From positions 7,069,383-7,133,382 of the forward strand of contig NC_089732.1 in the NCBI RefSeq assembly GCF_035083965.1: DNA of 64,000 nt. The letters are read 5' to 3'. How positions within the stretch are numbered: position 1 is the first letter of the stretch; the number at the start of each line of letters is the position of its first letter. The notes under the pieces were generated by a model that was not told where the DNA came from, made no database searches, and saw only the letters and a list, made by a program, of their open reading frames with translations. This document shows positions 48,383 to 58,100 of this stretch, one piece after another. The stretch comes from Branchiostoma lanceolatum (Eukaryota; Chordata; Leptocardii; Amphioxiformes; Branchiostomatidae). Made by a program: the position numbers and the translations under genes.

Positions 48383-48497
48383 TAGCCTCCGTTGCAGACT
48401 CCTCCCAACCTTCTCGGCCAGCAATAAGAAAAAAGATGATAAGAAAACGGCAACTTGAAAAAATAAAACAGCCAGAAGGAGTCTGCAACGGAGGCTA
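48383..48497. mobile_element. Foldback element, TAGCC...GGCTA family, short
   Basis: TAGCCTCCGTTGCAGACTCC and GGAGTCTGCAACGGAGGCTA are exact complements at the ends of a 115-base element. Confidence 0.9.
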
Positions 48498-48814
48498 TAG
48501 CAGTTCCTCTTGAATTTGCTGATGTTCGGGGACCCCCATGCAGGCCCCCTATAAGTCATTTATGCTGCAGACATATGACATGTTAACATGACATGGCCCT
48601 GCCTTTACCAGCACACGTTCGTCCAGTTTCAATCCAACCTTTAAATTCTGTCATCACCAAATTTCACCGTGCGCTCACCGCGCTACTCTCGCCTGTTGAC
48701 AGAAAAAATACTCCGAGGCAAGCCCACGGACTTGTCCGTGACCGCAAGTTTCAGCAAAGCGCATCAATCAAATAAGGAACATCCTCTCTGTAAAGCCTCC
48801 GGGTACTTTGTCCA

Positions 48815-49075
48815 AATCCTGCGGTGAGAGGTCGACATCCCTCAGCGTAGCAACGAAAGCGTAACCTCCAGTAACATTAATCCGCAGGGTTACATAAATC
48901 CGCCACTTTGAAAAACAGTGTGTTTGAGATGTCTCTAGTGCAGTACCCCCTGGTATGCACAGTTTAGATATACAGGAGTGCATTACACAGGGGGACGTTG
49001 GGCTGGAGATCTGTTTGGACGTATCTTTTCAGGGTGGCGGAATTATGTACCCTTGCGGAATTATGTTAGTAGATG
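48815..49075 (+). repeat. Dispersed repeat R3, copy 1
   Basis: AACCTCCAGTAACATTAATC, TTTAGATATACAGGAGTGCA and GGAGATCTGTTTGGACGTAT are shared with 60309-60525 in the same orientation (about 85-90% by eye). Confidence 0.85.
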
Positions 49076-50083
49076 TTACCCGAAGATTAGTTTTAACTGA
49101 GTTTATAGACACTCTCTGGGCCCTCTGTCTTCAGTCTGCAGCGCAAATCCGTGTTCGTCTGAGCTTTCTGGTGAAAAGGCCATGTCTTTAATGCCTCTTT
49201 CATTAAGCTAGTTTTGTTCTGTTATGTCTGGGGCTGTGTTACTTTACAGGTTAGCGTCCGGGTGGCCTTCCCGGCGGCCCAGACAACAACAAACCGGGCG
49301 GGGAGGCGTGACGTTTATCCGGCGGTCTCCTACCTTTATTACATGTACACGGGACAAAAGATGTGGGCATGCAGAACTGGTAAAGTAATTATCCAGGACA
49401 ATGCATAAAGATATTGCACAAATGCGATTTAAGGATTCCCGATTTTACCACATGAATCCCACTGTGAACTACAAACTTCATAAATTGTGATCTTTTTATA
49501 ACTTTATCACAACTGATTTCTACTTATATCAACCAAGGAGGATATATCCCTTATAACCTCCCTGTACCAGCATAACGTTTGTAGAATTGTATTTCAATGC
49601 CTCTTGGAAAGAGGGTCGGCTAAAAATTGTTTACGGGGTTCATATCTTATGTTTGCAATAGACCCATTCTCTATTGTGTAAAGGCAGGCATACAAAACAA
49701 GGGTGGTGTATATGATAAAATAGGCCAGGTGTACCCCAGCAGGAAAGGTTGATTCGGGTGCGGTTTGTGGCGGCCCACCCACAAAGGTATCCGTCGTCGC
49801 TAGCGATGTTGGGTGCTTCTGGGCCTTAAAACTTCAAGCTTATGGCTGACAACAGGCTGCCATTTCCACATCAGGCCCAAGTCCAGTTAATTTTCTCTCC
49901 CCTTCTACTCTCTGTGTGCGATCGTGCATATCATGATTGAATCTCTTTCCTGTCGTTTTGATGTTACACCGTCCTTCACCTTATAAAGATAGCTTTGTAA
50001 ATCCTCCCCCATTATTTCACAGAATCTATAACGTTACAGCCGTCTTCAGTAAACGTCTAGAAATAAAAAAAGGCACTGCTTTT

Positions 50084-50247
50084 TAGCCTCCATAGCAAGC
50101 TCTCTTGGCCTTTTTGGGGGCTTATGTTATAAGACACTTTTTGCTGATGACTGTCGATGCCGGCTGCACAAACGACCCAGTACGAAAAGAGGTCATCAGC
50201 AAAAAGAGTGTTATAAGAAAGGCCCAGAGAGCCTGCTATGGAGGCTA
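50084..50247. mobile_element. Foldback element, TAGCC...GGCTA family
   Basis: TAGCCTCCATAGCAAGCTCT...GGCC...TTATAA.ACAC and the complementary right arm ending AGAGCCTGCTATGGAGGCTA; a second inner fold is TTTTTGCTGATGAC against GTCATCAGCAAAAA. Confidence 0.9.
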
Positions 50248-51228
50248 ATTGTTTTCTCATATATAGAAAACAGTAAAGCAAACTGAGGCTTCAGCATGGC
50301 TGTCATTCAACGTTTTAATATCAATATCACATTGCTGACACGAACACGAGACGTAAGATGTCGGTATGGACGCGGCATACTCATGCGGAAACGACAAACA
50401 CAAACTGACAGGTGAACGATGAGGGTCCTTCCCCTCAGGGTTGACAAAACAATACTTCCACAGTCTAATTTTTCTCTCTCTTTTGAAGTGTTACCGGAAG
50501 GCCTAAGGATTCAACCAAGTCCGGTATGATCTGGCTTTAAACACAACGCTTAGCAAATCCCTCTCTCTTCTTCAACTACTGAAGTCAAAATCCCCGACTG
50601 TTGGTAAACAAAAAGGGAGTTTTGTCGGCCTTGTTCCGACTTCCTTTATCCAAATCCGGCTCACAAAGGCTAGCTATAACCGGGAGGACCTTTCCTAACA
50701 AGTACACTCGTCTATTAAGATACGTCAGCTTCGCGCTTCGCTTACAAATGCTGACTGTTCCTAGAGATGTGTATTTTTCTATGGGCGGAAAAGAGCAATT
50801 TAGTCCAATTGTCTGTAAGAGTCCGTGTCAAGTTCGCAGCTTAACCTTGAAAATAAACGGCCACAAAGACCGGAGTCAGACGACTTGTCACCTCAATTAC
50901 TACAGTTGAAACATGTCTGGTACAGAAGTTACTTGTAAATATACAATTATGAATAATTATAAATCTACATTGGATAAGTCTGCGTTCATTTGATTTTACC
51001 ATCTGAAGTGCAGTGAAAAGTTTTCAGGCTTTAAGAAATCTTGAAGTCTATAGAAACCCTGTTTTTTCGATGTCAAATTCAAAGCCTCCTCACGACGTAC
51101 TCTTATCGATGACAGACATTGATTTATAATGTACAATGAATAGAAGCCAATGGTTAGGGTCAACAACGTATCGATATGTTTGTTTTTGTGTAAGACAGAG
51201 GATCACAGAGGGGTGGAAAGGGCAGTTG

Positions 51229-51321
<93 letters not shown>

Positions 51322-51322
51322 C
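51229..51322. repeat. (GT)n microsatellite
   Basis: About 80 bases of pure GT followed by GCGCGCGCGC; produces Cys/Val ORFs that are artefacts. Confidence 0.95.
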
Positions 51323-51847
51323 GACCATATGAGTCACTTTTAGTACCGTGATCATACCTTGCAAGGTGGGTGGCTCAGGCCCAGTGTCAACTTGAGCCAA
51401 ATTGTGAAAGCAAACTGTGTTTCTACACAACACTACAATTATTTCTTCAGTCCCAGGCTGCCAGCTAATAAAACAGGTGCTGTTTTGCCGAGGTACGTCT
51501 GTGACGGCTCCCACAGTTGAGTATTTAAAAAACCGTGCCAGGCTGGAGGCCTACCCGCCTTAGCCTTGGACCCCCCTCCTAATTTGCCCCTCACGAGGCT
51601 ATATGGGGGTATACAAGATGATGATGAAAAGAATATAGCATCTTATTAAACCAAAACTGATGATCCTTTATTTCAACGGTCACACCTTCGTGAACGATGC
51701 CGGCGACTGAAAACAAGCAAATAAGATTTTTTTTGTGGGAGCCTCATTTACGAAGTACGTTTTAGTCTTTTTACCGTTAACGTTACACTTTTGTCGGTGT
51801 TGTCAGGCGGCCCGAAGACTGCCAGAATGTGGTCGGCCCAGGGTTGA

Positions 51848-51875
51848 CCAAGGACATCATATAGGATGTCCTTGG
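51848..51875. repeat. Short palindrome
   Basis: CCAAGGACATC, ATATAG loop, GATGTCCTTGG. Confidence 0.85.
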
Positions 51876-52066
51876 GTTGACTGATGGCACTAGGAATCCC
51901 CCCCCCCCCAGATTATGCCGGGGGTGTCTTGCAAAGCGGTGGGGAAAACTTTGTCATCTTTTGACCTTGGTTCCTTGACGTACAAAAAGACGTCTGAAAC
52001 GAAGATGACCATGTTCCTCTCCATCTCCCATCTGCTTGGAGTGATACAAGAACAGGTTTCCCCATC

Positions 52067-52099
52067 ATGCCTTGCAAAACCAAGATGGCGCAGAGATAG
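52067..52099 (+). other. Upstream ORF in the ASNSD1 leader
   Basis: A 10-codon ORF, MPCKTKMAQR then stop, ends 59 bases before the ASNSD1 ATG if the leader is unspliced there. The second ATG of this uORF overlaps CAAGATGGCG (52081-52090), a YY1-like element. The effect on translation is inferred, not shown. Confidence 0.3.
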
Positions 52100-52158
52100 C
52101 AGAAAAAAACTTTGTCTTACCAATTTTTGGCAAAATTGCGACAAAAGACGTCCCCGCG

Positions 52159-55100
52159 ATGTGTGGTATATGCTGCGTTTTATCACGGAGATCGGCTGAA
52201 TCTCGCAAGGTACGGATATTGTAGCTGATTTCTCGTAGCGCGCTGGACGACGCGTTTTTTCTGTCTGCGTGGAGTGGGGAGGGGGGCGGTTTGATGAAAC
52301 ACCAACAGTTCGTTCTTCTTCTGACTTTTGAACTAACTGATAGTCGTATCTGGCACCCTGTCATAATTTTCTGGTCACACACAAGACGTGAAAATGACCC
52401 TAAAAATTCATCAAGTGTACAAAATTTGTTTGGTACTGCATGGCGATATACTACAGTAGTAACATATGAATCGTAATTACTAAGGGAGCCAGCTGGTCTT
52501 GTCTGTAACGGTAACAGGTCAACTCGCCCCAAGTCCAACTCGCCCCCAAAATTTACTACCAACTCGCCCCAAATTAGGGCTTATCAAACTTGGTTTCATA
52601 TGCATATATCCCACTTCTAAATATTAATTGACATGCTAAAAAAGCCTTGTGACTCTAATTTCAACTTTCTCTTCTCTGGTCGGCATTTAACGCTGATGGA
52701 TGCAGGAAGCGCCGGCGGGCCATGTTGCATGTCGGCCCGCCGGGTTCACCGGGACCTGCGCCCGCTCGCTGTAATCTCAAGCATGGCTGACTGCTGGCTC
52801 AAGTTATTATTCAAGTTCATGCTCCAAGATTCTTAGTTTCCTAGCACATAGACCTCGGCAGTCTTTTGGATCGCCATGCTTGAGACTAGAGCTAGCGCTA
52901 GCGGCCGTGCACGGTGTCATGGCGGGCCGACATGTACATATGCCGACCGGGTCCGCCAGCGAATACCGATCGCGAGTTTGTTGCTAAATACGACAAAAAA
53001 AGTTAAATTAAAGTCAGAAGGTTTTGTTAGCATGTAAAGTAATATTTACAAGTAGGATTCATGCATATAAATCCAGTATAAAACCAATTTCAATAAGTTC
53101 TAATTTGGGGCGAGTTGGTAGTAAATAGTTGGGGCGAGTTGGACTTGGGGCGAGTTGACTAGGATTCTCTGTAACATAGTGGAAAACAGGTCTCTAATAT
53201 TATGATAGATAAGACAGCAAAAATAAGGGGAACATATGATATAGGCTTTGTATGAGATAGTAATTTGTGTCACATGATTCAATGATTTCTTTGTCATATT
53301 TTTATGACATTTTGCTGTTACTTGACATAATTTGTACAAGATTGGCTTGTAGGATTTAATTTTCTCATCACACAAGTTACAACGGACGGAAAGTACGAAA
53401 GGAGGCAACGTCACATTACTACAGATGCCTCTTGTCTTATTTTTACAGACTCTGTGCTAAGAATGGCCAGGTAGTTCCTATTGGATTTGCACCAGCGTAT
53501 TCTCAGGAAGTTTGTGACACAGACAGATGTGTGGAATGTTCAAGAACTTAACGAGAGAAGTCGTGTTACCGCTCCCGCAAGCATGGAACAGAAGGAAGGC
53601 TTCCACATCCTTCAGATCAACTCGTCCTTCGTGGCGGGGATAGGGAACATGGTGACCTTTGCTCCAGCTGAAGCCGCGCCTGAACTAAGCAGGTCCGCTG
53701 CAAACTGTCAAAGGACAGAGGAAGAACTCTTGGAAGACCGCAGTAAACACAGGGTGCAGAAAGTACAGCTGACGCGAGGAAAGACACGGATCAGACCGTA
53801 CAATCTTGATCGCCCGTCGCGCCAAACGACGAGAAAGGCGACGCTAAAGAACAGCCAAACAAGTTTCGAATCTCAGAACGGCCTTCATAAGATGATCTTA
53901 AGACATAGGTCAGGGTCAAAGTTATTTGATGACCTTCCTCTTGACAAATTGGAGATTTCAGAGGAAGGAAAGAATAGAGTGAAGCATGTTGGAGAGATGG
54001 AAAAAGTAGCAAAGGACCTGAAGGAGTTGAACGTGTCAGAACAAGAAAGGAAAAATGATAATTCAAAGCTTTATTGAATGGACTCAGGGGCTTGATAGAG
54101 ATAGTACAATGTTGTCACTTTAGCCTTGTTGGACTCAGTTCAGGTGCAGGTTTGAATGGACTCGTAGTCTTACAGAATAGCAAATCCTTCAGATGCTATG
54201 TATATATTTTGTTTGTTAAAATAGAAATCATTTGCTGCTATGCAATGTAAGACAATGAGCAGTGTGTCCTTAAGTTCCATGTTCAGTTTTTTAACTTTCT
54301 AACAAAGAACTTTTTCATAGATAGCAAAAGTCTCTCCGTCTAGAGGTAACATCATGCATCGATACACACAAGTACATATTGTAATATCTTCTTATGTGGA
54401 TGTATCAATGACTGGCAGTACAAATACTACAACGTACACAGTACAGCAGTAGTGCGAGAAAGAGCTCAGGGATTTAAGGATGAGAGATTGGTTTTTGCAT
54501 TGATGCAATATGCCATGGGCACTTTTCTCAATAATGTTACCAGTACATTGTGTACTGGAATAAGAATGCAATCATTTGTTTTGGAGTTTGCTATGTGTTT
54601 AAAAGGTGTGATATTTTTGTAGCGTGTGTTACACAATCTCTCTCTTGTGGTGGCTTATTGGGCCTACACCCCAAGAGTGTTAGAGGCTTGATTTGGTCAG
54701 ACTAGATATTTGGGAGGTTAGGATTTATTTCTTTGGATAAATCTATTCTTCATGTACATAGTAGCTAAACTATGCAATATAGCATCACAGGCGGACCCCC
54801 CCCCCCCCCACTTGCTGTATATTTTGTGTTCTCATTTCTATTACTGTTGTTGAATGCAGTACATTTAAAGGCATAGATAATCATGGTATTATTTATTTCT
54901 TTGTATATTTGAATGATCACGCTACCAATAAAACAATCACTGGGAAGTCTCAAGTGTCGGCATTACTTTAATTGATTCTCTCACTTGTTGCTGTTAGATT
55001 TGTGTATCTTTCACCAATGTAGTTCTTTGAGAATACTTGTTACTTACTATTGTCCCCCGTACATGTATTTGTCTAGTCAAGTTTGGAAAGAGACTAATTA

Positions 55101-58100
55101 TGGTAGGTCAAATAAGGAAACAGCATTGCTGGAAGAGAGAGAGAGAGAGAGAGATCATCATTGACTGTGTAGCCTACATGCATGCACATGACTGGATCAG
55201 AATGAATCATCAGATTTCAGATATGAACCAGCCACCTACATTGTATCAAGGAGGGTATTGATCGTACTTTGTTTGTATGTGTTACCTAGTACCAGAGTGT
55301 GAATTGGAGGTAAAAGTGTGGACTCACATCGTATATGCATACATGGAATATACTTTGCAAAACAATACTGGTTCAACACTTGGAAAATTATAGTAAGGCA
55401 TCTTTTGCATGTAATTGAATTTCATTGATAACATATTTCTTTACCCAGCAGTCCCCTCCCATCATCCAAGAAGTCCGACAGAACCTACTCCGCAGAGGTC
55501 CGGATTGCCACCACATCCTCCAAGATGTGTGTCTGACCTCTGACCCTGACACACAGCATTATGGGACATTTCTGGGCTCAGTGCTGCACATGCGAGGAGA
55601 GATCACCAAGCAACCAAGTCAGGATGAATGTGGAAATATTCTGCTCTGGAATGGGGAGATTTTTGATGGGATAAAGGTGGGGAGAACTGAGTCTTATTTG
55701 AGTTTTTGGTCCTTGGGTCCATTCTTCTAGCCCTGTATCCACCCTATTCTAATTCCAGTCTTAGTAGTACTGTAAATGCAGAAATGTTTGCGGGGTTTGA
55801 TTTTGCAATGGGGAGAATGGAGTATTTGTGGTAGTTTTGAGTTTGCGTTTGAAACAATAGTAGCGCTACAGTCACATGGTGGAACGGCTCTTTGTGGTGG
55901 TTTTATGTTCGCGGTAAAGAGTTCACCGCAAAGAACATAAAACCACTGCAAACATTTCTACATTTACAGTATACTCTGATCACTTTCTGCAGAGAAGCTA
56001 TCAGAGGAATGGATTAGTGCTAGAAAAGGATGGATTCCAGGCTACCATTCTTATGCACACACATAAAAAAGAAAATTCACAAGTGGCAAGACAAGATAAA
56101 CAAATTTGTGACCTTAACTCTAGAAAGCTTTTTCTTTCAACCAAAAAACCCTTTCAGACCTTCAAGCCCAGGTTAGCAGTACCAACTATTGTTCCTACAG
56201 GTGGAGGAGGACCAGAATGACACGACTGTCCTTTTACAACTGCTTGCTGCCAGCCATGGTGAGGAAGGTCTTCTCCAGGTGTTCCAGAGCATTAAGGGTC
56301 CCTGGGCATTCATCTACTGGCAGGTACACTTTTATCATGTTGAAATGTTTATTATTTTATCTGTATATACCATTTTACCTAGTATTCATTGTATCAAGGT
56401 AACAGTTACTCATTCAAGCAACTGTATACATTTTGGAAGCACAAAATCTGTCCAGTTGCTTGAGTAACTGTTACCTTGTGTATCTTATTTACCTGGATGT
56501 CTAACCTTCATCAAAGTTTCTTAAATGCTGTTAGCGTAAGAGCTAGAATCCTACATTCCTATGGAAACCAAACTTTTAAACATTTCGCTTACCTGAATAT
56601 AACAGACTGATATTGGAGACTTACCTGTGTATAAAAGGAAGACTTTCTAGTATTTATGAACAATATGTACACTTTTAAAGGCAACCAAAGCAATATTAGG
56701 GCCCAAAATATGGAAATAAAAAATTGTGATATCTTTATGGTAGCGACATTTACTAACACTATTTAGCTCAATTTAAAACCGCCAAAAAATGTGGCGTACG
56801 ATGATTCCCTTAGTTTTGCGAGACTAGAAAAACCTTGGCGACGCTGTACATTGTGATAGTGTTGTTTGAACTAATCATGTATAGAAATGACTAAATAAAT
56901 TGACTTTCAAAATCTGATTTTCGTGCCCTAATACTGCTTGGGTTTCCTTTAATGTACCAGGGAAATCACCATGTTCTTTGTGATATTAAAGTACAGTGAA
57001 TAAATGGTTTACAATGGCCTACCTTCAGGACTCAAGCCTTCATGTTGAATAAGGGTTGACTGCTTAGGATTTACACATGTGACCATTTGTACCAGGATTA
57101 ATTGTTTAATGTACCAAACGTACCTAAATTTGTAGCTTTCTTTCCTTCGGTTTCCTGTTCTAGAAAAGTAAGTCTCATTAAATCCCGTGGTGCCCCTTGG
57201 CTGGCGTGGGAATGCTAAACTGGATCAAAGGACTGTTTCACAGACTCTGTTTTGTTTTGTTTTGAACTACAGGCTTCCGCTGCAATGATACCGGTTTACA
57301 CTCGATAAGTCTAGTTTATGTTCTACAGCTAAACATGTGCAGATAAGTCTGACCTTAGGGTGCAGGCCAGCTACAACAACAAAGTTCCAACCCAGAATAT
57401 GCTATGGGAATACTCAACTGGGTCACAGGAGATGTTTATTTCAAATTTCAGACTTGTTCTAAACAGCTGTGGTTTGGGAGAGACTACTTTGGTCAGCGCA
57501 GTCTCCTGTGCCGTCTGCCTGATGGTGAAACAGACGTGTTTGCGCTCAGCTCAGTTGCAGCCAGGCCAGGGCCTCAGCACGGCCAGGTTAGGGACCTTCC
57601 ATTGATGTTACCATGGGGGATGGAAATCTGAAAATACACACATAGGTTGGTCCATTAAAAGCTAAAGAAGGAGGACAGTCAAGGATTTTTGTCCCTGATT
57701 TTTTTACAGTCATTGCAGTCATATATCTAATTTATTCATTGTTTATTCATTAATACAATCCCGTTCTATTTCAACCATAATTTCCAATACTGACTCCAAG
57801 TCTGTCTACATTCAAGCCTTTTACTATTGAATTTTTTTTTTTAAAGATCTTAACAATCTGATGGCCATACAAATATTTTGTCCCTTAATGATTTTATTTG
57901 TCAAAGGCAGGTCTAGTTTTGAATAGAGAAATTTTGGTAATAAAATCTGTTCTTTTCCCCAGTGGCAGGAGATTCCAGCCAAGGGAATCTTTTGTATTTC
58001 TATGGAATCATGGGTACCTGGCACACCATTGTCAATCAAATGGTATCCATGGCAACATGAAATTGGTACCACCCACCCTAGCCATCCTGACCAGTTTGCT

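Larger units (their letters stand above)
42813..52158. other. Intergenic region between activin and ASNSD1
   Basis: Apart from the candidate microprotein at 46484 I find no exon with splice and family support. Contains foldbacks at 46973, 47830, 48106, 48383 and 50084, repeats at 47157 and 48815, a short palindrome at 43080-43099 and a long GT microsatellite at 51229. Confidence 0.45.

Noticed and set aside
51136..51514. Cys-Val and Thr-His repeat ORFs on both strands
   Set aside because: Translations of the long GT microsatellite.
53526..53610. ATGTGTGGAATG as the ASNSD1 start
   Set aside because: Gives MCGM followed by unrelated residues and an early stop; MCGICC at 52159 with a phase-0 donor fits the family.
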